Numbered from the stretch's first letter, positions 52,860-63,893 are shown. The stretch: 64,000 nucleotides of DNA from an uncultured Erysipelotrichaceae bacterium (GCA_902793635.1 CADBEA010000003.1:22957-86956); one strand, 5' to 3'. Numbers and translations: made by a program. Notes: generated by a model from the sequence alone, not told the origin.

Positions 52860-55829
52860 TTACTTTTTCCGACGCAGGAAGAACGCTCCCGCTCCGACAA
52901 GTACTGCCAGACCAAAGGCAATCATATATCCGGTGCTGTTATTCCTGTCGGATGTGTCCGGCACCGGATTCAAAGTGTTGGTAATGGTCGTTACTGTTCC
53001 TTCTTTTGTGGTGCTCTTAAGAACGTAGCCGGCCGGAACTTTCTTCTCACTCCATGTATATTCGATTTCCTTGCCGTCCTTTTCCACCGGCAGATCACTC
53101 ACTGTGGCCTGCCAGTGATTGGCTTCACTGAGTTCCACTTCTGTTCCGTCAGACAGTGTCACGATCAGGGACGCCGGTCGCTTGCCGGAACTGTTATTAT
53201 TGTCATTCCAGACTTTCTTTACGGTCGCTTCTGTCGTTTCCGGACCAAACGTGTTGATCACCGTCACCCGGTCCGTCCATTGCTTATCGCTGATGATGAC
53301 ATCGTTATCATCACCGCCGTCTTTCTGCCGGGTCGTGATTCGTTTCAGGATAAGATGTCCGTATTTCCGGTTCAGTACGGATTCACCGGTTTCATCCACT
53401 TCCCAGACACCATAGGTATAATCCTCGACATTGTCGAAATAAGCGCGGTTCTGCGGCACGCCGTTAACGACTTCAATGGTTTTCAGAAGAATATTGCCGT
53501 CTTCATCTTTCTGGTATTCTTCGTCTTCGATCCGCCACAAAGCATAGTACAGGGTCGTGTTCAGACCGGAAGTATCGGCTCCGTCTTCTGCCTCCACTTC
53601 CTTTGAGATGACAATGCTCTTGACTGGATACAGATAGAAATTATCAGAGAGGGATGTGCCGTCAACACCGAAGCAGATTCCTTCATGGGTGATTTCTTCT
53701 TCTTTGTAATTGTCCTTTTCGGTCGTGCTGAAATATCTTCCCTGTCCTTCACCAATGCTTTCCGCATCGGTATAGATAAGATAGTCACCATTATTTTCGA
53801 CGGTTTTGGCAAACGAGCGGTATTTATCCGGCATGCCGGTCAGTTCAGTCTGCCCGCCTGTCGCGTCATGTTCAATAATAATTGACTTCAGGCCTTCCGG
53901 ATTCTGATCCAGGTCACCGATCTTTCCGGCATGAACAAATGTTCCCTGAATGATATTGCCGGTGATGACTCTTCCTTCTGTGTAGCTTTCGGTGCTGCCG
54001 TCTGCCTGAACATCTCTGGTATCGACGGCGAATTTGGTGCCGTCAGCGTATGCCTCAACCTCTGCGTTATCCGCATCGATTGTAATCTCTGTGGCGATCT
54101 GACGTCCGGTATTGCCGTCTGCACCGGAGCCGATTCCGGAAGCGCCCCAGCCGCCGACTGCCAGCACTTCGCCACCCGAGATTGTAACGGATACATCCTG
54201 ATCAGAGAAATATTTGTCATCTTCGCCGGCACCAGTTCCCTGGAAGCCGCCGCCAATTCCTGCTCCGCCGCGCATTGTATCTTCATCCGATCCAGCGCCA
54301 TACGCTTTGATGTCACCGCCGCTGATCGTGATGTCAGCTTTATCACCGCCGGCTCCCAGACCGATTCCAGCGCCGCCTTTTTCACCGCCTTTGGAGGTGA
54401 TATCACCGCCGCTGATTTCGATCTTTGTATATGGAACTGTAGCCGCATCCCCGCGGCCGTTATTTCCCCGGCTTTCATTGGAATTCGGAGAGCCTCCTGA
54501 TCCGATGCCGGCTGCTCCGTCACCGCCTTTAGCTGTGATCGTTCCGCCGCTGATCGTAATCTCCGCGTGGCCAAGATAACCGCCACCGATACCGGCTCCG
54601 CCATGATGGATCTCACCTTTTCTGCTGCCGCCGGTGGCATCGATCGTACCGCCGGTAATGACGATCTTTGCGTCACTGTACATTCCGCCGCCGATTGCCG
54701 CGCCGATATCGGTACTTGTCGCTGTGATATTGCCGCCATTGATTTCGATATCCGCCGCGTAGTATCCAGGCCCTTTTTCACCACCGTCGCCTTTGTTTTT
54801 ACTGCTGCCGACACCGCAGCCGATGCCGGCCGCTCCATCTGCTGTGACTGTGCCGTTATTGATGACGATCTTTCCGCTGTCGACATGGTTGCCGCCGCCG
54901 ATACCGGCACCTTCTCCGGTTGATCTGGCATTGACGGTGCCGCCATTGATCGTAATCGTTCCCCAGGTATTGTTTCCTGTCTTTTTATAGGAACCGCTGG
55001 ATGTTCCGCCGCCCGGGTTGTTCGAGCTGCCGATGCCGGCTCCGCCTCCCGGAGCTGTCGCGTTTACCGTTCCGCTGTTGATCGTGATGTTTCCATATAA
55101 ACCGTATCCCCTGCTGTCACCCTGGGAATTGGTGCCACCGATGCCGGCCGCGTTCGGTCCGCCGGTTGCGTTGAGCGTTCCCGGCCCTTCGATTATCAGC
55201 GATGCCATCCTATTAGATGGGCTTTCTCCGTCTTCATATTCGAATTCGACTTCAATACCGGCAAACGATCCTTTTGTAGCATTGATATTGTTGCCTTCTG
55301 CTCCGACAACCGTATTCTCACTGCCTTCCGCCAGTTTCAGGGTTACTGTATTGGGCGATTCGATCAGAATCGGCGGCCCTGTTTTTACTTCTGTCTGAAT
55401 ATTGATGCCCGCCAGTTCGATCGTGGCATCGCCGTTAACGACGATTCTCTGCGCGGTGGAATCCACGCCATCCGCCATTTCTATTTTTGTATCACCGCTG
55501 ATATACAGAATGCCTTTTTCAGCATCAAAAGAATACGTGCTTTCTTCGCCTGTAACAAGGAAGTCACATCCGGTTATTGACTGCGGACCGGCATTATTCA
55601 AAGCCGGAGCTCCCAGGAGCGGTATCACATCGGTATCTTCCGGTTCTGTGTTTGTTTCCGCTGTCCCGGGTTCTTCTTCTATTGTTTCCGGATTTTCTTC
55701 GCCGTCCTGGATTTCTTTTTCCGTATCTTCCGGCATTGTTTCTTCCGCGAATGCCGTAATACCTGCCAGATGGAAAATCATTCCGGCGGCAAGAAGTCCT
55801 TTTATCATTCTTGCGTTTGTTCTGTTCAT
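52860..55829 (-). CDS. Beta-helix surface protein with Cna-B stalk
   Basis: 989 residues. A signal peptide ends near ITAFAEE, followed by an acidic Glu/Thr linker. About residues 90-615 are a right-handed beta-helix-like repeat region with many copies of ITINGGTV, GGAGIGGG or ISGGDI, each close to 25-45 residues; this resembles carbohydrate-binding DUF4353-type domains. Two Cna-B-like domains follow (about 740-870 and 870-955), the second starting VKKVWNDNNNSSGKRPASL. The end has PDTSD, a membrane helix and RRKK. Likely a polysaccharide-binding or adhesive stalk. Its last domain and tail match the truncated protein at 1-931. It has its own promoter and terminator. Confidence 0.87.
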   Translation of the reverse strand: MNRTNARMIKGLLAAGMIFHLAGITAFAEETMPEDTEKEIQDGEENPETIEEEPGTAETNTEPEDTDVIPLLGAPALNNAGPQSITGCDFLVTGEESTYSFDAEKGILYISGDTKIEMADGVDSTAQRIVVNGDATIELAGINIQTEVKTGPPILIESPNTVTLKLAEGSENTVVGAEGNNINATKGSFAGIEVEFEYEDGESPSNRMASLIIEGPGTLNATGGPNAAGIGGTNSQGDSRGYGLYGNITINSGTVNATAPGGGAGIGSSNNPGGGTSSGSYKKTGNNTWGTITINGGTVNARSTGEGAGIGGGNHVDSGKIVINNGTVTADGAAGIGCGVGSSKNKGDGGEKGPGYYAADIEINGGNITATSTDIGAAIGGGMYSDAKIVITGGTIDATGGSRKGEIHHGGAGIGGGYLGHAEITISGGTITAKGGDGAAGIGSGGSPNSNESRGNNGRGDAATVPYTKIEISGGDITSKGGEKGGAGIGLGAGGDKADITISGGDIKAYGAGSDEDTMRGGAGIGGGFQGTGAGEDDKYFSDQDVSVTISGGEVLAVGGWGASGIGSGADGNTGRQIATEITIDADNAEVEAYADGTKFAVDTRDVQADGSTESYTEGRVITGNIIQGTFVHAGKIGDLDQNPEGLKSIIIEHDATGGQTELTGMPDKYRSFAKTVENNGDYLIYTDAESIGEGQGRYFSTTEKDNYKEEEITHEGICFGVDGTSLSDNFYLYPVKSIVISKEVEAEDGADTSGLNTTLYYALWRIEDEEYQKDEDGNILLKTIEVVNGVPQNRAYFDNVEDYTYGVWEVDETGESVLNRKYGHLILKRITTRQKDGGDDNDVIISDKQWTDRVTVINTFGPETTEATVKKVWNDNNNSSGKRPASLIVTLSDGTEVELSEANHWQATVSDLPVEKDGKEIEYTWSEKKVPAGYVLKSTTKEGTVTTITNTLNPVPDTSDRNNSTGYMIAFGLAVLVGAGAFFLRRKK

Positions 55830-55860
55830 ATCTGCCTGCTCTTTCTATGTCCTGCCTGTT

Positions 55861-55880
55861 CAGATATCCTGCGATACCTG
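55861..55880 (-). other. Hairpin in the leader of the beta-helix surface protein
   Basis: CAGGTATC / GATATCTG pairs with one G-U and a four-base loop, about 32 bases before the start codon. It could slow ribosome loading or stabilise the mRNA. Confidence 0.4.
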
Positions 55881-55912
55881 AATACTGATCTGCTGAAATT
55901 GCAGAGGAAGTT

Positions 55913-55941
55913 ATTTTAACACTCATAATAATACAATTAAA
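55913..55941 (-). promoter_or_regulatory. Promoter of the beta-helix surface protein
   Basis: The extended -10 TGTTAAAAT (55921-55913) is 17 bases from TTTAAT (55941-55936). The leader would be about 77 bases long. Confidence 0.55.
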
Positions 55942-55978
55942 TAGTCGGATAATGAAACAGTTGGTTTTCTCTATCCAA

Positions 55979-56011
55979 CAAAAAACATTCCGGCATGTTA
56001 CTGCCGGAATG
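55979..56011 (-). terminator. Terminator after the MgtC pair
   Basis: A perfect ten-pair stem CATTCCGGCA / TGCCGGAATG with a six-base loop and T6 on the minus strand. Confidence 0.9.
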
Positions 56012-56035
56012 CAGAGTCAACAGATGTCTGTTGTG

Positions 56036-56728
56036 TTATTTGAGTATTTCCGCGGAAACGATTCCTTCCATTTCGTTGATTTCCTTCAGCAGCTCATCCT
56101 GATTGATTTCGCTGTCGGGACGCAGTGTCAGCAGGGCTGAATACAATGCCATATTGCTCTTTTTGGAACCGGTGATCTGCAGATTGGCAATTGCGGCACC
56201 TTTGTCTTTGCAGTGACGCATGACAACTTCCAGCTGCGGTTTTTCAAAATAACTCAGGGCAATACGGAAATCCGGATAATGGCTCATTTTTTCCAGAATG
56301 TTTCCAAAGTATGTCTGGGCGATCAGCACCAGCGCAAGACCCAGAAGACCAAGTTCATAATAACCGGCACCGATTGCCAGACCGACGATACCGGCTGTCC
56401 ATAAACCAGCTGCCGTGGTCAGGCCTCTTACAACATTGGAACGGGTGACATAGATCGTGCCGCCGCCGATAAAGCCAAGACCGGTAATGACCTGTCCGGG
56501 AATACGCGACATATCCGCGGAAACCTTCAGGACAAGATACAGATAGAGGCCGGTCATGGATGCGATGGCAGCCCCGAGGCTGACAAGAATATGGGTGCGG
56601 AATCCCGCGGGTTTGTTTTTGTAGGAACGTTCCAGACCGATCAGGGCGCCGGTTGCGAAGGCCAGCAGCAGACGGAATACTGTTCCCAGCAGATCAAGAT
56701 TTCTTAAAAAGTCAAAAACCGGTAACAT
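56036..56728 (-). CDS. MgtC/SapB-family membrane protein (second of a tandem pair)
   Basis: 230 residues. Helices in the N-terminal half carry GALIGLERSYKNKPAGFRTHILVSLGAA and GLGFIGGGTIYV...VRGLTTAAGLWTAGIVGLAIGAGYY, the MgtC core. A soluble ACT-like C-terminal domain follows from about 150. MgtC proteins adapt cells to low magnesium or acid and can inhibit the F-type ATPase (family knowledge). It starts 13 bases after the first copy. Confidence 0.9.
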   Translation of the reverse strand: MLPVFDFLRNLDLLGTVFRLLLAFATGALIGLERSYKNKPAGFRTHILVSLGAAIASMTGLYLYLVLKVSADMSRIPGQVITGLGFIGGGTIYVTRSNVVRGLTTAAGLWTAGIVGLAIGAGYYELGLLGLALVLIAQTYFGNILEKMSHYPDFRIALSYFEKPQLEVVMRHCKDKGAAIANLQITGSKKSNMALYSALLTLRPDSEINQDELLKEINEMEGIVSAEILK

Positions 56729-56741
56729 TCTTTATTCCTCC

Positions 56742-57467
56742 TTATGCGATCAGTTCCTCAACAGAATACACACAGTCAAGTTCAGCCAGCGAGGCAAGAA
56801 TCTCGGAATGTGACATTTTTTCCTTCGCCAGCCGTAAAGAGAAAACTGCTGCCGGGTTCAGATCACCGCTTTTTTCGCTCCGTTCCACTTCGATTTCATG
56901 GATCGAAGCTTTGCAGTCATTGATCACACCGGTGATCGTATTGACGTCTTCGATGGAATCGAACTCCACATACAGATCGATGTTTCTGGTTCGGCGTTTA
57001 AACAGCGCTTCCAGCGGCTGCATGACATTCAGGGCGAAGCGGATCAGGATAAACGAGACCAGAACGCATTCATAATAGCCGGCTCCGGCGGCGATACCCA
57101 TGCACGCGGAGGCGAACAGACCGGTGGCGGTCGTCAGCCCTTCCACCTGCTGATGTTCGGCGACAATGATCGATCCGGCGGCCAGGAAACCGATGCCGCT
57201 GATGACCTGTGAGGCAAATCGGGACGCATCATATTTCATTCCGATTTCCGCGACGACCTCAGCCCACGCACCTTCTTTCAGCATGGCAAACTGGTACAGC
57301 GAAAGCAGCAGCGCCATTGCCGCGCCGACACTGACCATCATATAGATGACAAGTCCCGCAGTCTTTCTGCGTTTGGATCGTCCGTAACCAATAATGCCGC
57401 CGGCAGCCATTGCCAAAAGCAGCCGTACGATCACGGACACCATATTAAATTCTCTGAGATGTAACAT
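56742..57467 (-). CDS. MgtC/SapB-family membrane protein (first of a tandem pair)
   Basis: 241 residues. The MgtC core is AAGGIIGYGRSKRRKTAGLVIYMMVSVGAA and GIGFLAAGSIIV...VEGLTTATGLFASACMGIAAGAGYY. Compared with copy two it has GYGRS in place of GLERS, so the conserved Glu of that motif is missing. A C-terminal ACT-like domain begins near 155. Gene order and spacing suggest one transcript and perhaps a heteromeric complex. No magnesium riboswitch was recognised upstream. Confidence 0.88.
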   Translation of the reverse strand: MLHLREFNMVSVIVRLLLAMAAGGIIGYGRSKRRKTAGLVIYMMVSVGAAMALLLSLYQFAMLKEGAWAEVVAEIGMKYDASRFASQVISGIGFLAAGSIIVAEHQQVEGLTTATGLFASACMGIAAGAGYYECVLVSFILIRFALNVMQPLEALFKRRTRNIDLYVEFDSIEDVNTITGVINDCKASIHEIEVERSEKSGDLNPAAVFSLRLAKEKMSHSEILASLAELDCVYSVEELIA

Positions 57468-57652
57468 TATAAAACCTCTATTGTTAATTAAATAATATCA
57501 TATATATTTATTGCGGCTGTCCCTGTGTGAACAGCTTTTTTCATACAATTCACAATTCTGTCTTATATCGCATTTTCCGACAGATTTATTTATGGATTTT
57601 GCGGAGATTTCATATTCCTTCCCAATACATATATTGAGAGGAGATATTTCTG

Positions 57653-58177
57653 ATGACTTATGACAAACAATTGATTAGCGAACCGTTTCCTGCCCCAAAG
57701 AAAACGACGCTGAAGCTGAGTGATCTGTATTACAATACAGATGAAGAAGCACAGCTTGAACTGAACGTGACATAATTCAATATCAACGGCTATCCGGACG
57801 GTCCGGAACAATGCCGGCAGCTGTACGAATATGAATGGTTCATGGAAAAGATCCGGACATATTCATATCAGACCGATCTGACAACAGCTGTTGGAAAAGC
57901 ACTGGAAGAAATGTCAGAAGACTTCACGATCAGGGAATGGCTGATGGCCAACAGAAGTGAGGTGCTGGAGATGAGCCTGTTTTACTTTGATGAAGAGTTT
58001 TATAAAGAATGTGTGATGAAAGATACGAAAAGTGAATTGTTTGCCAATCTGATACAGAGAAAGATGGCTTCCGGTCTGCCCTTTGAAGAATCCTGTAAAG
58101 ATCTCCTGCTGACAGAAGAAGAGATTCGGTCTGTAAAGGAATACATGACAGAATCCGCTCCCAAACAGAATACATAA
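57653..58177 (+). pseudogene. C-terminal remnant of a Rpn-family (PD-(D/E)XK) transposase-like gene
   Basis: One reading frame runs from 57653 to 58177 with a single internal TAA at 57773-57775. Before it stand LKLSDLYYN and LELNVT; after it FNINGYPDGPEQCRQLYEYEWF and LTTAVGKALEEMSEDFTIREWLMANRSEVLEM, the order seen in the C-terminal half of these proteins. The N-terminal nuclease domain is gone. A strong AGAGGAGA site before 57653 means a 40-residue peptide could still be made; the second part (57842-58177) would need its own start. Confidence 0.7.
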
Positions 58178-58206
58178 AATCGGGATACTTCCCGATTTTT
58201 AGTTTT
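58176..58206 (+). terminator. Terminator after the Rpn remnant
   Basis: AAAATCGGGA / TCCCGATTTT with a four-base loop, then further T-rich sequence. Confidence 0.88.
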
Positions 58207-58327
58207 TTAGATCCTTTATGGTGATTCTTACACCTCGTTGTTAATAACCATTCCGCAGGATTTGTCAGTTTGTTTTTCAGATTGCCGGACATTCATGTTT
58301 TAATTACTTCAGAAAGGATTCTTTTCT

Positions 58328-60688
58328 ATGAAAGAATTGCTGAACAACATACAGATCATCTACACCGAAACAGATGCCGCTGTCGCGGAAAACATCCTTT
58401 CTTTTCTGAAGGAGAAGACCGGCAACCGCCATCTTCCCAGTGATGCTGCCGTCATTGTCGTTTCCGATGAAGCGACTGCCGATTCACAGTGGCAGAAAGA
58501 CGTCCGTTCACTGAATCCGGCTGTCCGTCTGGTGCCGATCGGTGCGATCGTCAATGCCGACTACAGTGATCCGGCTGTCATTCCTTCCAGAATCGAAGAA
58601 CTCAATTTCATCCGTATCGACGAAGACCTGCACCAGAACCTATGGGACTCACTGAATCTGGATCAGGACTTCTACAATGTCCGCAACGCAGTTCTTGTCA
58701 ATATGAATTCCTGGCTGATCTCTGAAGAATCCGACGCTTTTCTGATGACCGATTACCGGCAGGTCAGAAAATGTCTGCGGATGGTGCAGAACAAGGCAGC
58801 CACAGAAACCGACGAACGCTTTCAGAAACAGCTTCATGACATGGAAGATTATCTAAATCAGTCACTGCCGGTCGCGAAGAAGCTGTTCTACCGCACAATG
58901 CGGCAGCGTCTGACGCTAGTGATAGCGGCGGCGGCTCTGGCCGGTGTTGTTTATGCCGGTATTACCGTCGTATCAAACCTGCGGCGGGCTGCCCGGGAAA
59001 GCGCCCTGCTTGGTCAGGATCCTTCCGAAGCGAACGCGGCGGAAAACTTCGTCCTGCTTTCCGATGGTGTCAACAATTCGTATATCGACGATAACGTCCG
59101 CTCCGCCCTGTTTAATGAAATGACATCCTATCTGGATCTCAACTGGACCACGACGCCGGTCGGATACAACTACAAATACCGGCTTTATGATCCTCACTTT
59201 CTTGGCAACGAACAGTATTTAATGGTGACAAACGAAAACAACCACACATTGGTGTTTGATACCTACACCGGCAAAATAAACCAGGATTTCGGCAGTCCCG
59301 GCGAACCGGTCAAGGCTTACTACGTCGATCTCGACAACAGATATGTCATTCTTGTCACCCAGAAAAACCAGATCTACTTCGGCGATGCCGATACCAGTCA
59401 GTGGCTGACCAACAACTACGAATATCCCTTCACCGGCAATACCGATGTCCGCATTCTGGCCCGCAAGGGAGGCATTGTCATCTACGACGATAAAAACGAA
59501 TTCTATTATGTCGTCAATGAAGAAACCGGCATCCGGCCGGCATCCTACCTGCGGCCTGACACAATGGGCACTGATAACTACACGATCCATGACATTAAAC
59601 TGTATGATACCGAAACGGTTTCCGCCACTGAGATCGATGGTGACATGTCCGTCTATTACTCGGATCATCAGGGCGGCATGACCGGTTACAGCACCGGCTT
59701 ATCCGGCAAACCGGACTGCACGGCAAGCGTCAGTCAGAATTACATGATCTTCGCGGACCAGGACGGCAACGTTCTTCTGTTTGAACGTGAAAAGCTGGGC
59801 TTTCATGCCATCGGCCTGAAACTGCCCGATGTCAGATATCTGGTTCTGATCAATGATTCCGTTCTTGCCTATCATGACGCGGTTCTTGGTACCCGGCTGT
59901 ATGACTTCCGCCAGCAGGCAGATCTCGGTGAAGTTCTTTCCGGTTTCCGGGATATCACCTGGCTGGGTGCCGGTGAATACACGATCGCCTGCTATTCTGA
60001 CGGGGCTTATCACTGTCAGTCACTGGAAACGATCCTGCCGCGGACGGAAATAGACGAAACGAAGATCCTGAAGACATACAATACGACTACGCCGGCTGAT
60101 GAAGGCCTGCTGTCCAACGTCCGTTACGAAGACGGTCTGATTCGTTATGAAATGGATGTCGTCAAAGAAGGCCAGTCTCTCCATCTGCCCTATGTACTGG
60201 ACGGTGCCGGACTGTTGCCGGCCGGCAGTGCTGTCAGTGACCGTGTCCTGGCGGAAGCGGATGCCCGTGGCTTTCAGAACGAACCGCTTTCCTGGAACAA
60301 GGACGTTACGATCATCGGTCTGACTGACGGTGGTCTCGGCTTTGTCGTCGGCACCTCCGACGGTCAGTTCCGGGAATTCTCCCTGACGTACAGCGGAACC
60401 TGGCTGTCTGACAGTTACTTCCAGATCCCCACCCGCTCAGCTATTACAGCCATCCATGAAATGGAAAAATATTACTGGCTGGAAGACGCAAGCCATCATT
60501 ACTGGTATGTCAGCAAACGGTATCCCTCGCATGACGAAGGCAGCACATTACTGATGGACCTGATGAATGAGAAACTGCAGATGCACGGCTATTTCAAACA
60601 GGAACTGCTCGACAGTGTTGATGCGCAGACGATCAGTGATCTCGGTATCCAGCTCATGCCGGGCGGTGACGGAAAGGAGTGGGAATAA
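58328..60688 (+). CDS. Degenerate TIR-like domain, membrane helix and beta-propeller (partner of the TIR protein)
   Basis: 786 residues. Residues 1-115 read like a decayed TIR fold: IQIIYTETDAAVAENIL for strand A/helix A, AAVIVVSDEATADSQW for strand D, VRLVPIGA for strand E, then a helix. The Arg/Ser-rich TIR opening and an obvious catalytic Glu are missing. A membrane helix sits at about 192-215. Residues 235-780 are a beta-propeller-like domain with repeated strand blocks (YLMVTNENNHTLVFDTYTG, YVILVTQKNQIYFGD). It is one base before the TIR gene, so the pair is translated as a unit. The N-terminus should be inside and the propeller outside. Confidence 0.75.
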   Translation: MKELLNNIQIIYTETDAAVAENILSFLKEKTGNRHLPSDAAVIVVSDEATADSQWQKDVRSLNPAVRLVPIGAIVNADYSDPAVIPSRIEELNFIRIDEDLHQNLWDSLNLDQDFYNVRNAVLVNMNSWLISEESDAFLMTDYRQVRKCLRMVQNKAATETDERFQKQLHDMEDYLNQSLPVAKKLFYRTMRQRLTLVIAAAALAGVVYAGITVVSNLRRAARESALLGQDPSEANAAENFVLLSDGVNNSYIDDNVRSALFNEMTSYLDLNWTTTPVGYNYKYRLYDPHFLGNEQYLMVTNENNHTLVFDTYTGKINQDFGSPGEPVKAYYVDLDNRYVILVTQKNQIYFGDADTSQWLTNNYEYPFTGNTDVRILARKGGIVIYDDKNEFYYVVNEETGIRPASYLRPDTMGTDNYTIHDIKLYDTETVSATEIDGDMSVYYSDHQGGMTGYSTGLSGKPDCTASVSQNYMIFADQDGNVLLFEREKLGFHAIGLKLPDVRYLVLINDSVLAYHDAVLGTRLYDFRQQADLGEVLSGFRDITWLGAGEYTIACYSDGAYHCQSLETILPRTEIDETKILKTYNTTTPADEGLLSNVRYEDGLIRYEMDVVKEGQSLHLPYVLDGAGLLPAGSAVSDRVLAEADARGFQNEPLSWNKDVTIIGLTDGGLGFVVGTSDGQFREFSLTYSGTWLSDSYFQIPTRSAITAIHEMEKYYWLEDASHHYWYVSKRYPSHDEGSTLLMDLMNEKLQMHGYFKQELLDSVDAQTISDLGIQLMPGGDGKEWE

Positions 60689-60689
60689 T

Positions 60690-62294
60690 ATGAATCATAT
60701 CTTTATTTCCTATTCCCGCCGGGATTCGGCCTTCGTCAATGACATTGCCGATAAACTGCGTAAAGAAGACATCCCGGTCTGGCAGGATATCTCCGGAAAG
60801 AGTTCCGGTATTCCTTTCTCCACCAAATGGTTCTCAGCCATTGAGGAGGCTCTGCACACCTCGGCCGGTGCCCTGGTCTTCCGCTCGGAAAACTGGGAAA
60901 AATCTGTTCCCTGCCGCAAGGAGTTTGCGATCGTTCAGGACCTGGCCATCCCCTGCTTTGAAGTCGACACCAACCGCACCTACAGTGAAGCGGAAACCGA
61001 ACAGCTGCTGAAAGAGATCCGCACCTGGTGTGAAACGGACGTCTATGGTGATGCCGAAAACGATCTGCGCACCTGGCTGCTTTCCGCCCTGAATGCTCAC
61101 CTGAACCGCCGCAGTCTCAATTCCGGTATCCCGCACTATAAAACAAAGGAAGACAGTGACGCCTTCCTCGAACGTCTGCGGCAGTGTGAAAAAATGGCGA
61201 AGGACAAACAGTTCGACAGCCGTCAGCCAAAACTGTATAAAGACATGCTGAAGTTCCTGAAACGGGCCGCCCGCATCACCCGCTGGGACCGTATCAAAAG
61301 GCCGCTAGCCGCCGGCGCGCTTGTTGTCCTGCTGGCCCTGACCGGTGTCTCTTTCCTGATTGCCGCCCGGCAGCGTAATCAGACCAGCCAGCATCTGGCC
61401 GCTCTGCGCAGCCTCGACAGCATCCATACGATGAACAGCCGCAATCCCCTGCGTGCTTTGATCATGATGGCGGAAGACAATAATGACTACGGTGATTACA
61501 TTTATCTGCTGTTTGAGAATTATGCCGATGCGCTTGATTCCGTTTTCCCTTCCGCCTTCCTGAAAGCCTCCTCCATGGAGGCACAGCTGATTGCCTCTTC
61601 CGATCCTCAGCAGGATGCCGGCGCCTATCAGGTTCTTGTCTCCGAAGATACCGGATCGGTGGAAGTCGTTCAGCCGAAAGACCGTTTCTATGAAACATCC
61701 ACCGCCTTCCTGTGCGGTGGAACGGTCGATACCTGGGCCGTCCAGGGTGATTATCTCTGCGTAGCCCATGGCCAGGACGTCTTCCTGTTTGATATGCCGC
61801 ATGCCCGGGATGCGATACTTCTGGAAGGATGCTGCCGGAATGTCCGTGATCTGCGCTTTGACGGACAGGGCCGCATCTGTGCCCTGACTGAAAGCGGTGA
61901 TGTCTTTATCTGGGAGAATCCGTTGAAGGAAATGCTCTGTTCACCGGATGAATCCATTCAGCAGGCCATTGTTCCGGTATACAGTAACGGCCGTCTGGAA
62001 GTCAGCAGCACGCCGCAGGGTACGATTGAGATTCGTGACATCCGCCATGATGCTGTGATCGCAGCCTGTTCGCTGATCAGAGAACCGCTGCAGGGTGTTT
62101 ATCTTGATGATGCAGGATCCGTCTATGCCCTTGGCACTTCCGGAATCTGGTATCGGAAAGATTTCTCAGAATTCCTCGCCGATTATGCCGACGATCCGAT
62201 CGTTCAGAAGAAACAATATGATGAACAGGTACGCAGCCTCTGCGCATTCCTGCATGATGAACTGCAGATCACGGATCTTTCTTTGTCGGAATGA
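60690..62294 (+). CDS. TIR-domain membrane protein with C-terminal propeller
   Basis: 534 residues from the ATG at 60690, supported by AAAGGAG; a longer frame from 60567 would overlap the previous gene. The TIR domain (about 1-130) begins HIFISYSRRDSAFVNDIADKL and has VWQD, then WFSAIEEALHTSAGALVFRSENW and CRKEF, as in TIR_2 proteins. The Glu pair in AIEEAL is a candidate for the NADase catalytic residue. A membrane helix lies at about 206-228. The C-terminal part (230-534) has propeller-like repeats (YLCVAHGQDVFLFDM, RICALTESGDVFIWEN). TIR domains of this kind cleave NAD or act as scaffolds; which applies here is not known. Confidence 0.85.
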   Translation: MNHIFISYSRRDSAFVNDIADKLRKEDIPVWQDISGKSSGIPFSTKWFSAIEEALHTSAGALVFRSENWEKSVPCRKEFAIVQDLAIPCFEVDTNRTYSEAETEQLLKEIRTWCETDVYGDAENDLRTWLLSALNAHLNRRSLNSGIPHYKTKEDSDAFLERLRQCEKMAKDKQFDSRQPKLYKDMLKFLKRAARITRWDRIKRPLAAGALVVLLALTGVSFLIAARQRNQTSQHLAALRSLDSIHTMNSRNPLRALIMMAEDNNDYGDYIYLLFENYADALDSVFPSAFLKASSMEAQLIASSDPQQDAGAYQVLVSEDTGSVEVVQPKDRFYETSTAFLCGGTVDTWAVQGDYLCVAHGQDVFLFDMPHARDAILLEGCCRNVRDLRFDGQGRICALTESGDVFIWENPLKEMLCSPDESIQQAIVPVYSNGRLEVSSTPQGTIEIRDIRHDAVIAACSLIREPLQGVYLDDAGSVYALGTSGIWYRKDFSEFLADYADDPIVQKKQYDEQVRSLCAFLHDELQITDLSLSE

Positions 62295-62355
62295 TGCGTG
62301 AAATGTCTCGCACTTGTTTCCATTAATCCGTACAATAGAAGTAACGAAAGAATAG

Positions 62356-63858
<1,503 letters not shown>

Positions 63859-63866
63859 CCAACATG

Positions 63867-63893
63867 AGTCTTCCCGCAAAGGAAGACTTTTTT
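63867..63893 (+). terminator. Terminator after GH1 copy 4
   Basis: AGTCTTCC / GGAAGACT with a six-base loop and six T. Confidence 0.88.

Noticed and set aside
53888..54946. Second minus-strand frame of 352 codons inside the beta-helix surface protein
   Set aside because: It is an alternate frame of a repetitive Gly/Ile-rich coding region, without start signals.
52860..55829. CRISPR or satellite-type repeat array
   Set aside because: The repeats are degenerate protein-coding units of a beta-helix, not identical repeats with unique spacers.
57514..57542. GGCTGT...ACAGCT hairpin with T6 on the plus strand
   Set aside because: Only five or six pairs, and no plus-strand gene lies upstream for it to terminate.
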